The translations under genes and the position numbers were made by a program. This document shows, one piece after another, positions 50,401 to 61,706 of a stretch of 64,000 nucleotides of DNA. Source of the DNA: Siphlonurus alternatus (taxonomy: Eukaryota > Arthropoda > Insecta > Ephemeroptera > Siphlonuridae); NCBI GenBank assembly GCA_949825025.1, contig OX463781.1:41615150-41679149 (forward strand), read 5' to 3'. The stretch's first letter is position 1. The number at the start of each line of letters is the position of its first letter. A model generated the notes under the pieces. It did not search any database. It was given only the letters and a program-made list of their open reading frames with translations, and had not been told where the DNA came from.

Positions 50401-51637
50401 CAACCAAGAATACAAGGAGCGTGACTTTATGTTCTCCATCAGTGGTGAAGAGGTGAACAAGAGCAGCTTCCTACGCATCTTGTGTCGTCAGCTAGCAAAC
50501 ACTGTGTGTCGCACGGACGCTGTGAGTTGACCTTTTACCCTCGAGTCTGGGAATATACAGTAAAATGCTAATTAATTCCTTTGACCATTTTTTTATTTTA
50601 ATTTTTGCTATCAAGTCACTATCCCCCCTTTCCTCCTTTAAACCTGTCCCTTTAATTCATTATGTCACAGAAGTCTGATTTATTGTTTCATATTTTAGGA
50701 AAGTTTTCTATCTCAACTGGACCCTGGGCAGCTAGACATAGAGTCCAGTGATGTCACTATGGGTACTCTCGGCAAAGCTTTCAAGTATGTGTTTTTTATC
50801 ATAATATTGTTGATAACAAAGTTACTACTTAACTTTTGTACAACATAACTTAGTTGACATGTTCTGATTCCAATGTTATTGTAAAGGTTTGCATCACGGA
50901 CTCGTAAGAAGGTTGGCCGGGCGTTCAGCTTCAATAAGACGCCAAGCAAGCTGAAGCGTGCTGTGTCCACGGTGATGAGTCCGTTCGGCAGCAGCCTGGG
51001 CAACGTGACGCCCCAGTCCCAGCTGGAGCAGATGAGGCTGGCCAGCTGCAGCAGTTTGGCCAGTTGCACCAGCCTGGCAGTAAGTAGTCTATTCATTCCT
51101 TCTTTGCCTCAGTGTAAGTCCTACAGTAACTTACAGCCAATTCTACCAAGAAATGAGTTAAGTTCACAATAATTCACCAGCTTCATCATCATTGTAGCTT
51201 GTTGTAGGCAAAAATCCCGAGCCAATTAGGTTAACCAGAGGGCATGAGAACAATGTTTTGATCTTGATGATATAATCAATAAAATATGTTCAATTGATGA
51301 TTGATTCTTTCCCCCTCTCTTCCCCTCTGCCCTCTTTCTTCTTCCTGGTAGTAATTTATATAAAGAAATGGTGTACTTATAGGCAGTAATTTGGTATTGG
51401 TAAACAATACTTTAAAATGCTGTATCCTATTATTTACAATATAAATTCAAACAACAATTCATTCATTTATTTAATCATTCATCTATCTTTATTTATGGTG
51501 GTGTTTTATGTTTCTGATGAGACTGTTTCCATCAGGAGCTTGGCACTCCACGGTCCATTGCTGAGAGCCTTGACCCGCCTCTCTCCGTGCAACCCGTCAG
51601 AAAGAACAAGAACCCCACCACTCTTCGCAGGTTCTAA
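41428..51637 (+). CDS. ECT2: ECT2/pebble Rho guanine nucleotide exchange factor, 18 exons
   Basis: RhoA exchange factor needed for the cytokinetic furrow (Drosophila pebble). Exons: 41428-41509, 41583-41656, 43389-43510, 43597-43735, 44190-44402, 44707-44853, 45293-45436, 45745-45851, 46176-46479, 46986-47177, 48607-48814, 48889-49049, 49364-49483, 49932-50091, 50367-50521, 50699-50784, 50887-51079, 51536-51637. All junctions are GT-AG and in phase: 902 residues, close to human ECT2. Order: BRCT repeats about 30-307 (CFTGLR; THLVASC; VEWVHAAW; RAEWFWLS); a basic NLS-like RARKRKRLR near 330; a Ser/Thr-Pro linker with DTPGG, TSPEP and PPTPRQ (Cdk-type sites); DH domain about 425-625 (LLQTETNYV, PRFHAFLKI, CGRQSLSELLIRPVQRLPS, INEDKRKTE); PH domain about 635-775; a basic tail (RKKVGRAFSFNKTPSKLKR). 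The ATG at 41428 is the first in frame after an upstream stop. A preceding acceptor at 41397 suggests a 5' UTR intron. Introns 2, 4, 10 and 12 carry repeats. The last, 34-codon exon fits in frame but is the least conserved. Confidence 0.95.
42706..42960. mobile_element. Inverted-repeat family D, copy 1, ECT2 intron 2
   Basis: Ends TGATACTATAAATTTTCACA and GTGAAACTTGATAGTACC are inverted. The centre pairs TTTTTATCAAGAAAG with TTCTTGATAAAAATAG and carries TGACGTCA at 42814. Copy 2 is at 53058-53301. Confidence 0.65.
43129..43208 (+). repeat. Four 17-base palindromic tandem units, ECT2 intron 2
   Basis: CTGGCTCTGCCAG is repeated four times, separated by TACC. Each unit can form a 5-bp hairpin, and the downstream AGAGCCAGGGTT pairs back to the units. 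Confidence 0.7.
43775..44062. mobile_element. Fold-back family A, copy 3, ECT2 intron 4
   Basis: Ends GCTGAAATGGATAGAGGATG and GCACCCTCTATCCATTTTTG pair with each other. The centre has AGTGACGCCTCTAGACGCC and GGAGCGTGGGTTCAAAC, as in copy 2. It starts about 40 bases after the exon 4 donor at 43735, so it occupies most of that intron. Confidence 0.75.
47537..48392. repeat. 0.85-kb fold-back with a nested MITE, ECT2 intron 10
   Basis: The arms start GGTGAATCAG at the left and end CTGATTCACC at the right and pair over about 350 bases, including a segment with TGACGTCA on each arm (47793, 48235). The central loop is about 47990-48040. The left arm is interrupted at 47559-47661 by a separate inverted-repeat element, flanked by a TTA duplication, that is absent from the right arm. 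It lies in transcribed DNA between the exons encoding the first and second parts of the DH domain. Confidence 0.85.
47559..47661. mobile_element. Nested 103-base MITE with TTA duplication
   Basis: Inverted ends centre on TAAACTGCAGGATA and TATCCTGCAGTTTA, with TTA at 47556-47558 and again at 47662-47664. Comparing the two arms of the host fold-back shows the uninterrupted form ACCTTAAAGGCC at the right, so the insertion came after the fold-back formed. It contains ATTGG and ends within an AT-rich target. Confidence 0.75.
49149..49319. mobile_element. hAT-like short element, ECT2 intron 12
   Basis: Ends CAGGCTCGGACTGG and CCAGTCTGAGTCTG are imperfect inverted repeats of a type seen in hAT elements. 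No clean 8-base duplication is visible. The interior is GC-rich with GGGGCC and CTGACCC blocks. Confidence 0.55.
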
Positions 51638-51686
51638 TCCTGCAAGTGCCTTGCAGAAATCTTCCAGTGAATATCTATCTCTTTAC

Positions 51687-51692
51687 ATTAAA
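51687..51692 (+). terminator. Possible ECT2 poly(A) signal (ATTAAA)
   Basis: The first ATTAAA after the ECT2 stop codon, 50 bases downstream. The base composition is too AT-rich for this to be decisive. Confidence 0.25.
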
Positions 51693-51978
51693 TATTTTAA
51701 CCATAGAAATAAGTCATGTACAATTCCAATCCCAAAAATATTAATGGTACATTTGCTGGCAATTTAGACTAAAACACATTAATGCTGGTTAATTTAAAAG
51801 CAGACAATTTGTCTCTCTAAAAAGAGTATTAAATTTTTAATATGATGTTAAAGTATTCTACAAATATAAGCTCTATCTACTGGTGAGATAGTGTTAATAT
51901 TTTTGTTGTTTTTTTCTCTCTATTGTGCATGATGAGATTAAAAAAAAAAAAGTAACCCAGTAAAAATTGAAATTAGTT

Positions 51979-52389
51979 TAGGTAGAGATAATGTCGGTCA
52001 GCTGTTTTTTTAGCTCCATTTGATTAACATGTAAACCTTAGCAAATTTACAAAAATTCTGATTTTTTTTTTGAGAGGCAATATTAGTGCCTAAAAACCAT
52101 AGAAAAAATTTCAAAACAATTTAACGAGCCAATTTTTTTTAATTAATTTATTTAATTTTAAGCATAGGGCTTTCCCATAGAGAGACAAACTAAAAAATTA
52201 ATTAAAAAAAATCGGCTCATTAAATTGTTTTGAATTTTTTTTTATGGCTTTTAGGCACTAATATCTGCCTCTCAAAAATTTTCAGAATTTTTGTGACAAA
52301 AATTTTCAGAATTTTTGTGAATTTGCTAAGGTTTACATGTTAATCAAATGGAGCTTAAAAAACAGCTGACCGACGTTATCTCTACCTTA
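51979..52389. mobile_element. Fold-back family C, copy 2
   Basis: Ends TAGGTAGAGATAATGTCGG and CCGACGTTATCTCTACCTTA, with the inner TTTGATTAACATGTAAACC on both arms. A 22-base direct duplication (ATTTTCAGAATTTTTGTGA, twice) lies near 52278-52320 in the right arm only. It is just downstream of the ECT2 3' end. Confidence 0.75.
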
Positions 52390-54807
52390 AAAAAGTACAC
52401 AAACTTTTTTTTTTTTCTTTTTTTTTTTAAAGTACATAAAAGACAAGTAAGATATTGGAACTGGCCATACAATTTTATTTACCATGATCAGTTCTTCTCT
52501 CTCTAAAACCATTCCCACAGTTAATATCATTAAGGGAGTTATATAAAGTTACAGAAGACACTGTATATTATGTTATATATTTTTTGAAAGAAAATAACTT
52601 TCTTTTATTTCTGTTATAAGTTCAAAGTAGTTTATATTTAATTGATGTTTTGGTTAGAAAATTAAATGTATTATACTCACAAAATTAGTTCATTATAAAT
52701 GATATTGAACATTTCTTTAAATAAGGCCTAAACAACTAACATTATTAATTAAGCTTAATTTCTATATTAATTAATAAACCTCTTTGGGTGTTAGAGGGGT
52801 TTAAAATTTACTGAATCATGTTGATTTACTTGTAGATACATAAAGAAACTTGTGTATTAGAGTAGGATAAATAATTAACTTTTATGTAAAAACAACAACA
52901 GCTCCTTAGAGGTGCATAAAACTTTCAATAATAATAATAATTGTTTATTGGGTCAAAAAATTACATATTTGGAAGGGAACAAAATAACCCAATTGGTGTC
53001 TGAAAAAGGCAAATGTCCATACACAAAGTGAACAACCACCAATGTAAGGTACATATTATAATTATTCTCTTTCGCCTGATATATATCAATTTTCACCTAG
53101 GTGAATTATCCCAGTTTTTATCATATTATTAGAATTTGACTCTGTGATATCACGACGTCATCTGACCAACGGACAAAGATTGGCTCGATAACGTCATCCA
53201 GACGTCACATAGTCAAATTCCAATATCTATATTTATAAAAACTAGGGTAAATAATTAGTACATGTGAAAATTAATAGTATCACGTGAAAAAGAATAATTT
53301 TATCTTCATTTCATATTGAAAGTTTCATGCTTCTTTAAAAAAAAAAAAATCCTGCTCAAAAAAATTTAAGATTAACAATATTAAAGAAATTATGATACTT
53401 GTTCCTTTTCAGTCTAATTTGAACATTGCAAAATAAAATTGCAAATTTCGATTTAAAAAAAAATGTATGTATTTTGGCACAAATTTGGCGTTAAGGTTGG
53501 CTACACAATTTTAATTGAGCAGGCTTTACAATTTCTAATCATACTGAAACTACAGTGCAAAGATGTTTCAGTAGCCCTACTCTTTAAGTCTGATGATTTT
53601 CAGTAGTTTCCTTGTTTTAATTAAAGGAGGGGAAAGGCTTCAGCTTTTATATTTTTATTTGTTTTATAAATAATTTAAAACTTTTAAGTGCACTACAAAA
53701 AAAAAAGTTATCACACTCTGTCTTCTACGAGTTCCAACACTTAACATTCAAAAAGCACGCCGAGGGGATTATGAAGTCAGGCACAACACTAAAACGATAA
53801 AGATATAAAAGCTAACGCCGTTCCTCTCCTTTTGGTTGGTTGGTTGGCTAGTAGAATTATCATTATTACACGATGAATGTGATGTTGTGGTTTGAATTCT
53901 CTTAAACCTTCTTTCACTTTCTTAAGTTTTAAGTGCTTAATTTGTGGTAACAATTTATTTCTAAAGACAAGTGCTCTGAATTGTTAAACAATATTATTTT
54001 CTAGAGAGCCAAGTATTAATTTTTGACATGTGTTTATTTCAGCTACAAGTTGGTTATTTAAATATATGATGTGACTTCTTTATTTTGGCATTGTCTACTA
54101 TAACTTAAAACTGAATTAAATTATAGGTACTGAATTTTTAATTATATAATTATTTTTTTCTTGTAGATGTGCTTTAAGATTTAAAAGTATTTATGTTCCT
54201 ATGTTAATCATCATATAATACCTCCTTTTTTATAATTACATGTGAATAGCCAAAAATAAGCACTCTTTTTGGTTATAGCACTTTTGAATACAATGGTTTT
54301 AGTTAATAATTGTTTATAATACGGAAATATAATCGCACAAAAAGAATATAAATATTATAGTGTTAATGATAATTATTTTATAACACCGTTAATATACTAC
54401 AAACAATAGAAACTCAATAACTGTTACTGAATTTTTATGTTGGTTAATTCTTATAATTATATTTTATTTTTTCATCTATACTTTAACTACTTAAATTGTT
54501 TAAACCAAATAGCATCACATCAAAAAGAAGTGAGGGTTCTATAAAAAAAAATTCACACCAAATATTTGATGATTAACGCATGACCATATAAATTTATTTT
54601 AATTTTGTTTAATAGTACATAAGAAGTGTATACTGTGAGTGAATGTCTATAATTTAGTTTATTATCCTTCATTTTTATTGAAGCAAGTATTTGTCATCAT
54701 GACATTTTAATTTCAGCTAAAAGGTGCAGCTATTGTAACAATAATTTGAGTTCTTGGTTAAACTATATAACAAGATTATATTTTTACTGATTTTTTTTTA
54801 TCTTGTT
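52390..54807. other. Intergenic AT-rich DNA after ECT2
   Basis: Contains family D copy 2 and nothing else recognised. No coding frame above background. Confidence 0.55.
53058..53301. mobile_element. Inverted-repeat family D, copy 2
   Basis: Outer ends ATAATTATTCTCTTTCGCC and TGAAAAAGAATAATTTTAT. The inner arms contain GAATTTGACTCTGTGATATC and AGTCAAATTC, with CGACGTCA and AGACGTCACA near the centre. It shares the end sequences and overall order with copy 1. Confidence 0.65.
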
Positions 54808-55181
54808 TAAGGGTAAGATAACGCCACCAATGTTAAAAAAAAATCTCTCACACGAATATTCTGAAAAAAAAAAAAAAAAAAAAAATTAAAATGTTCTCCT
54901 CTACACCCCCTATCGGTAGCTAAAATATCAGGTATACAAATATGATCTAGTTTTTGAGTCATGAATTTTTAAAGTTGATTAATTTAACATGGAAGTTTCA
55001 TTTCTCCGTGTTAATTAAAGTAGTTAACTTTAAAAATTTATAACTCAAAAACTAGATCGTATTTGTATACCTGATATTTTAGCTACTGATAGGGAGTGTA
55101 GAGGAGAACATTTTAAATTTTTGTTCAGAATTTTTGTATGAGGGATTTTTTTTAACATTGGTGGCGTTATCTTACCTTTAA
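54808..55181. mobile_element. Fold-back family B, copy 2 (complete)
   Basis: Ends TAAGGGTAAGATAACGCCAC and GTGGCGTTATCTTACCTTTA. Long arms include TCTCCTCTACACCCCCTATC and GCTAAAATATCAGGTATAC. It is flanked by plain AT-rich sequence. Confidence 0.75.
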
Positions 55182-55527
55182 GGAGATATAGAGACCTTTA
55201 TTAATTTGTTATTGCCAAGACCTCAATTTATCGTAACAAATTATTGAAGTTATAATATAGTTTATTTATAAAAGGAAGCAAAGAATCTTAATTTCCTTTA
55301 CTTTGAATAAATATGATTAGTAAATTAAATTGATGTTTTATTCCTAATTGAAGTCATAACTTTAATGAGTGTCAGTTGAAAAAAACGCTTTAACCATTTC
55401 AAGAAGGTTTGTTGTTCACTTGCTTATTAGTGAAATACGAACCTTATCAAAAATGGAAGAAAGGGTTTTTGCAAGTAACAGTTAATTTATTTTTAGCGTT
55501 ATGTTAAAGTTGATATAAATAGCATAT

Positions 55528-55770
55528 TAAGGGTAAGATAACGCCACCAATGTTAAAAAAAAATCCCTCACACAAAAATTATGAAAAAAAAAAAAAAAAA
55601 ATTTAAATGTTCTCCTCTACACCCCCTATCAGCAGCTAAAATATCAGGTATACAAATATGATCTAGTTTTTGAGTTATGAATTTTTAAAGTTGACTAACA
55701 TGGAGAAATGGATCTTTTTCAGAAATTTTGTGTGAGGATTTTTTTTTTTTTTTTTAACATTGGTGGCGTT
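55528..55770. mobile_element. Fold-back family B, copy 3 (right arm eroded)
   Basis: The left arm matches copy 2 almost base for base, but the right arm is shortened and stops at GTGGCGTT without the terminal ATCTTACCTTTA. It lies about 350 bases after copy 2 in the same orientation, so it may derive from a local duplication. Confidence 0.7.
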
Positions 55771-55823
55771 AAAAATCTCCTGCAGAGCTTTGTTAAAATT
55801 ACAATGTGTTATTGGAATTTGCC

Positions 55824-56154
55824 AATGGACAACATACATGAAAAAAATTTATTGCAGAAATGAATAGAGGGTACCAAATTATGCTACTCTGAATTTTTTC
55901 ATTTTTTTTTTGAGACCCGGAACTATTTTTAAATAATTATTGAAAGTCCTGTGATTTCAGTTGGCACCCCTGAATCCTTAATAAAAAGGAAAGAGACTGG
56001 ACGCCTATTGACGCCTCCAGGGGGCATGGCCGCACTTTCAATAATTATTTAGAAATAGTTCTTTGTTTCAAAAAAATCTGAAAAAATTCAGAGTAGCATA
56101 ATTTGGTACCCTCTATTCATTTCTGCAATAAATTTTTTCATGTATGTTGTCCAT
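55824..56154. mobile_element. Fold-back family A, copy 4, with a nested palindrome beside it
   Basis: Outer ends TGGACAACATACATG and CATGTATGTTGTCC, then the family A core (GCAGAAATGAATAGAGGGTA). At 56157-56200 follows a small palindrome (AGTAAGTTATGGTCCCATAACTTACT), then another copy of the TTGTCCATTATAG end, which looks like an insertion or a partial end duplication. Confidence 0.7.
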
Positions 56155-56204
56155 TATAGTAAGTTATGGTCCCATAACTTACTATATTGTCCATTATAGA
56201 GGAT

Positions 56205-56779
56205 ATAATCCCAAATCATGGCAAATTTAAACACTGTAAAGTATGCAGCTTTGCCGGTGTGACGGGTGTAGACATGATATTTGGGGTAATGGTGCTAGAA
56301 TAATAACAACGCAATTGATGGAGACAGTATGATAAGGTTCATTCTCATTCCTCTGCCTATATCCTGGATAAATGGATATGCCACGGGTAGTACTACAAAA
56401 AAATTGTGCAAATAATTATATTAGTGGCAAAGCACATGCCTTGAAGAGTACATAATTAATTAGTGATTAAAGAATATTAAAGAAACATTTTGAGCTTTAA
56501 TTTGGCAATTAATTTTTTTTTATTTTAAACAATTCTAAGAGTAGCATTTTTTAAAAAATTCTTGACGTTTTTATGAAAGATCGTAGAATTTCGATCGTCA
56601 TGATGAAGTGAGTTAATTAATTAATTTGCTTGTATATTTTATATTTCTCTCTCTTTTTTTTTCTTTTTGAGGTTAATTTTTTTTAAAACCACGACAACAC
56701 TAGCTATAGAGCAGCTATTATATAAGAGATTAGAATGTATATTTAGTTGGTGTTGGCTAACAAACAAGCGGGTGAAAAA
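56205..56779. other. Intergenic AT-rich DNA
   Basis: No gene or repeat with a partner recognised. Confidence 0.5.
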
Positions 56780-57105
56780 GTTTGGCGCCGATGTCTTGGG
56801 TTCCGCCGTCTACAAATACGAAAGAACTGCCAAACTACAATACGATGAGTTGCATCTTTAGTGCCCCGCGGCCAGCTTGCTTGCGAAGTTCATTGTTGGT
56901 TCTTCTTTTGCCCGTGCAGAATAGGGGAGGCGAGTTCCCCCTTGCTTGCAGTTTTTTTGTTGTTGTTGTCTTTCCAGTGCGAAGTGCTGCTTTACTTGTT
57001 TGGCTTTTATACCCCCTTGAGCCGCTCTCACACCATCCCTCTATCTCCCTTCATCCTCCATCTATTTTTTTGCATGACGTCACAGGGGCCGCGGGTTTAA
57101 TGATG
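56780..57105. promoter_or_regulatory. GC-richer unique island upstream of the 57.9-kb promoter
   Basis: Includes TTGGCGCCGATG, GTGCCCCGCGGCC, a TGACGTCA CRE at 57075 and a pyrimidine-rich block (CCATCCCTCTATCTCCC). It is not an inverted repeat. It may be an upstream control region of the gene starting near 57870. Confidence 0.3.
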
Positions 57106-57859
57106 TATAATGTCGCTTAGTACGAAACGCACAAAAAATATATTAATATTAAAAAAAATACATGAATAAATATACCAGTGAAAAGGAAATTAACAAAATA
57201 TATTTTTTACATTATTTGTTAGGTAAGCTCTGATAAATTTATTTAATTCTTAAGAAGTTATATTTTTTTTGGCATGAACATAAAAATAATTAACTGATAT
57301 TGCATAATGGATCTTTTAAAGACTTTTCAGAAAGCTTTTACGGCGAGCCCTGTGACGAGAATAATTTACCGAGCACCCTAAAAAAGATTAAATTCGAGTG
57401 GTATGCAACCCGCGTGTCATAGATGATGAAGCGGTTGCATAACTTGCCAGGCGTTCTGTATCTTTCTTTCATGAGATTTTATATAGAGGGGTTGTGAGGC
57501 TTATTTAATTTTCACTAATTTTCCATTTATTATATAATACAGCAATTACTAATTAAGGGTGAACATGGAAAAAAAATATATATCGCTTTTTTGTTTGTTA
57601 CATACTATTGAAGTGAATTTAATTAATTTTATTGGATATGCGCGTAAATTAAATGTACCATGTTAATTCTAAATTGTTTATTCCTCACAAATCAACGTTA
57701 AAAACTATAAATTTCATTCACATGTTAGTTTCATAAAATTATTATTTCTTAAATTGCATCTTTCCCTGCACCCCTCCCAAAAAAAAATGTACAATATTAT
57801 GACGTAATAAAGAAGTTATCTATTATTATAAAATAGTGCTATCTGGTGGTGTAAGATTG
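57106..57859. other. AT-rich DNA upstream of the 57.9-kb promoter
   Basis: Contains a unique patch at 57330-57480 with GATGATGAAGCGG but no gene. Confidence 0.5.
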
Positions 57860-58165
57860 AACTTACAGCTTCACTGCGGAAGTTTTTAGTGGCAGTAGGG
57901 CCAGTCGTGTGTCGGTGGCGCGTCGACCGAGAGGTGTTCGTGTCGCCCGTAGCTGCTGGCAGCCGTGCGCTCGCTTGCTTGCTGCCGCCACTACCGCCGC
58001 CGCCGCCGTTGCTGCGAAAATCAATGTGTTGCTGCTAGCGCTCTCTCTCTCTCTCTTTCTCTCTCTGTGCTCGCCTCCCGCAGAAGAACTCTCTCTCTCT
58101 CTCTGGAGCCGTGTGGCCTTCTGCAGCTGCAGCCACAATGAAAGAGTAACCAGGTTCAAGCCTCG
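57860..58165 (+). promoter_or_regulatory. CTCT-rich promoter and putative first exon
   Basis: A GC-rich island with an initiator-like GCTTCACTGC near 57870, a (CCG)n run at 57980-58005, and several (CT)n tracts at 58040-58100 that read as GAGAG, the binding motif of GAGA factor, on the minus strand. A minimal upstream ORF (ATG AAA GAG TAA) is at 58138-58149. The island ends at a possible donor, CTCG|GTTAGT, at 58165. It is best read as the 5' UTR exon and promoter of a right-going gene whose next exon may start at 63534. Orientation rests on the donor and on downstream context, so it is uncertain. Confidence 0.45.
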
Positions 58166-60519
58166 GTTAGTAAAAAAATTAATAATGTGATCAACAATAC
58201 AGTGACATTATGTTGTGTTATGGTGCATTATAAAAATATAATGTTTTGTGAACGTTTTAAAAATTTTCATTTTTTTAATGTGTGATTATTATATTAGTTT
58301 AAAGATATTGAGATGTGTGTTAATTTTAAATTAAATTAATAGTTTCTTTTTTAATTTAACTATATAAGTTGCATATTTCAGTACAATTATAATTTATATT
58401 TATTTTCAAGTTTCTAATTTTAAGGTTTTTGGTCTAGACGAAGCAGCATTTAGCACTATATATGCTAAAAGACTGTTGAAGAAAATTAATATGCTCGTGG
58501 AAAAACGAATGATTTGAAATCAGTAAAAGTCAACATTTTGTGCCTTTCATTACATCATCCTTACAACTGAACTTTTCAAAGGAGCTTGCTATTTTTTTTA
58601 TCTTAAATTAAATATTATGGTTTGCTAAATTAATCTACTAGGTTGATTTACCTTTTTTTGTAACTCAAACAAACTGTGATATAATTATAAATATGCTATT
58701 TTAAATGGATGCAGTAACTTGGTGGATAACTAAAATTGTTCCGCATTGCTAAAATCACAGAGGTAATAAATTTTAACATTATTACATTGCCTGAAAATGT
58801 ACAACATTTTATATAAAGGAGTGAGCATTCATACATACATAATTATATTCTGACTGGAAAATATTTAATGCTTGGATTATTCTCCCCCTTTCGTGCATTT
58901 AATGAGTAAACATAAATTTTAATGATATAGTGATAAAAATAATTTTAAACAATGTCTAATTAAAAAACAAATTTAAGAGCGTTCTAAATATTATTTATAA
59001 GTATATCGATTTATCAAAAATTAAAAATAATTTTTTTATTGAGATATACATAGAAATAATAATCTATAAAAAGATACGGTGACGTGATGTGTGTGGGTTT
59101 GACATAAAAGCATGGGACTAATATTACAGTACGGATATCTGTATATAGCTCAAAGTCATGAAAGGCAATGTCAATGGTATAATTCAACTTCCTCCTCCCT
59201 CTAGTGACGTTATATAGAACGGTGTAATGAAAGGATGATCGTGCTAATTTTCATAATGATATAACTTGTCTAAATGAAGATCGATTATGTAATAAGTTAT
59301 CAAGAAAACTATGACGAACAGATGTTAAAATTTAATTTTATTTCTTTAACAAACAAATTATTTGATACCTGCATTATGACAAGAGAAAGATGATGATTCT
59401 TAGTCTAGATTATAAAGGTAGATTTATAATAAAGAGTGTAGAAAATCTGGGCACATTGCCAACAATTTTAATCAAACTTTAGTTCTTAGCTCTCACCAAG
59501 AGAAACTTTATTTAAAGACGACGTTAATATATATTTTTTTCCTTATGAAAACTTAATTTCTAAAGTTAAAAAACTTTTTTTTTTTCAATAATTAAAAGAT
59601 TATTGATATTTATGATGAGTCTTAATACGGAATGATTAAAAAAAAAACTTAAGCTTATACTCATCTTAAGAGTTAAATGACTTGGTAAATATGGAATATT
59701 TGATTTAAGTGATTAAAGATTCTCAAAACATCTTTAAGTTTATAAACAATAGAAATAAAATAAAAGAACAAGTTGAATTAAAATTAATTGAATTGAAAAA
59801 ACTATCCTTCAATTTTAGGGAAAAAAAATCTTAACTCTGAAAAAAAAATGTAAATTTTAAAATTAGGTTTTGGAAAAGAAAAAATGTCATGTAGTGTATT
59901 TAGTCATTTAATTACGTGTAATGTAATTCAATATTCCAATTTAAGAAATTTTATTGAGAGAAATTCATATTACACCTCGGGACAAAAAGAACGTTACCCC
60001 TGCTCTATTTGTGAACTTTGTTACACAGGAAACGTGATAGAAAACTAAACACTTTTTGGGTGATTACTTTCCCGAAAATTGCAAATTTTGACCTGTTTTT
60101 GTCTTGATGCTGGAACTCTAGCAGATCAGAGTAATAAGTTTGTGATATCCCACCATTACACGTATAAATTTCAGTTAGGTATATTGTAGCCAATGATAGA
60201 AAAGATTGAGAAACAATAATTTTTTATTTACAGTTTTACTAAACTATACTGCGTTTAATGTAAGTAAAGTCCACATACAATGGCAATTTTTACTTTTTAG
60301 GAACTTTTTAACAATTTTCTCTAAATTTATTTGACATATATAATAGATTAAAAATACTGAAAAATATGCGACAGCACAAATTGTATACTGTTTAAGTTTA
60401 GTTATGACATGAAGAAATCTTATTATCTTTAACAAGAAATGTGCAGTCTGGCTCATCACATAAAACGATAAACTCCACTCAAGCTTAAAAGCTCTGTATT
60501 GCTGTGTATAAGCTAATAT
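58166..60519. other. Probable first intron of the right-hand gene
   Basis: AT-rich, with no coding frame or repeat with a partner. It lies between the putative first exon and the LINE remnant. Confidence 0.45.
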
Positions 60520-61367
60520 TAAATTCAACTAAAACCGAATACATCCAATTTCATTCCCCTAGACAAATCCCTTTGAATAGTTATTTGTTGCAATTAGCCG
60601 GGAAAACAATTAAAAGAGCAGAGTCTGTTAAGTTTCTTGGTCTACACATTAATGAAAGTTTGGATTGGTCTTTACATGTAAATGCGATTTGTAAGAAGAT
60701 AAATTCGGCCAATTTTATGTTATATACAATCAGGAATCATGTATCTCATGAAACCTTGCTAACCATATATTATGCGTATGTTTATCCACATTTGGCATAT
60801 GGCATAATAAATTGGGGATGTAAATCGGAACTATTGAATCGATGTTTTGTTTTGCAAAAGAGAGCACTTAGAACGATTTTAAGAATACCAAAAGGACAGT
60901 CGTGTGTTTCACATTTTAAGGCTAATAAAATGTTAACTGTCCCTTGCATTTATATTTTAAATTGTGCCTCATTCAAAAAAAATCATCCAAATTTTTATGT
61001 TCAGAATGATGGCTATCATGACTATAATACTAGGAATAAATCGAATGTAGTTACTGAAAGACATAACACACAATTTTTCAAAAACTGTGCAATGTATCAA
61101 ACAGCAAAATTTTATGAATTTTTACCAGCATGTTTGAAAGAAATAAAAACCAGTAAACTTTTTCGCACAAAATTAAAGAATGTATTGATCAATAAAGAGT
61201 TTTACTCTATTAAAGCTTTTGAGAGTAATAAAATGTCTGAAAAAGTATTATCAGGATTATAAAATAAACAAAATTATAAATTTACATATACATTGTATTG
61301 ACTGATATATATATATGTATGTATGTGTATATATACATATATGTATGTGTGTGTATATGTGTATGTG

Positions 61368-61410
<43 letters not shown>

Positions 61411-61445
61411 ATGTGTATGTATGTATGTATATGTATATATGTATG

Positions 61446-61478
<33 letters not shown>

Positions 61479-61706
61479 GTTCCACATAAACTAAAATTTA
61501 TCAGTATTAATGGTGACTTTGGCTTGTATTTTGTTTTTATTATTATTGTCAGTGATTGTGTTTGATAGTGTTAAATAACTTATGTAAATGTGTTTAAGTT
61601 TGATGTTTTTATGTTGTATTTTGTCCAATTTTGACTTGAACATATGTTTGTCTTGTACAACCAAAAAGAAGTTCCAAAATAAAAATAAATAAATAAATAA
61701 ATAAAT
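60520..61706 (+). mobile_element. 5'-truncated non-LTR retrotransposon (LINE) remnant
   Basis: An intact frame up to the stop at 61260-61262 encodes about 245 residues that match the C-terminal end of LINE reverse transcriptases. It starts inside the thumb region (LNSTKTEYIQF, FLGLHINESLDWSLHV) and has YAYVYPHLAYGIINWG and the tail motif HDYNTRNK. The catalytic YADD box and endonuclease are missing, so the copy is 5'-truncated and dead. A 3' UTR of about 430 bases, interrupted by a TA/TG microsatellite, ends in an (AAAT)n tail at 61677-61706, as expected for target-primed insertion. The clade (Jockey/CR1-like) is not fixed. Confidence 0.8.
61303..61481. repeat. Compound TA/TG/TATG microsatellite inside the LINE 3' region
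   Basis: Mixed ATATGTATG, GTGTGTATG and pure TA stretches. The Tyr/Ile/Cys/Val frames across it are artefacts. Confidence 0.9.

Noticed and set aside
57909..58190. Protein-coding frames across the 57.9-kb island on both strands
   Set aside because: Open on both strands because of CCG and CTCT repeats; a 5' UTR and promoter reading explains the region better.
61257..61565. Tyr/Ile/Val/Cys-rich frames on both strands
   Set aside because: Translation of a compound microsatellite inside the LINE 3' region.
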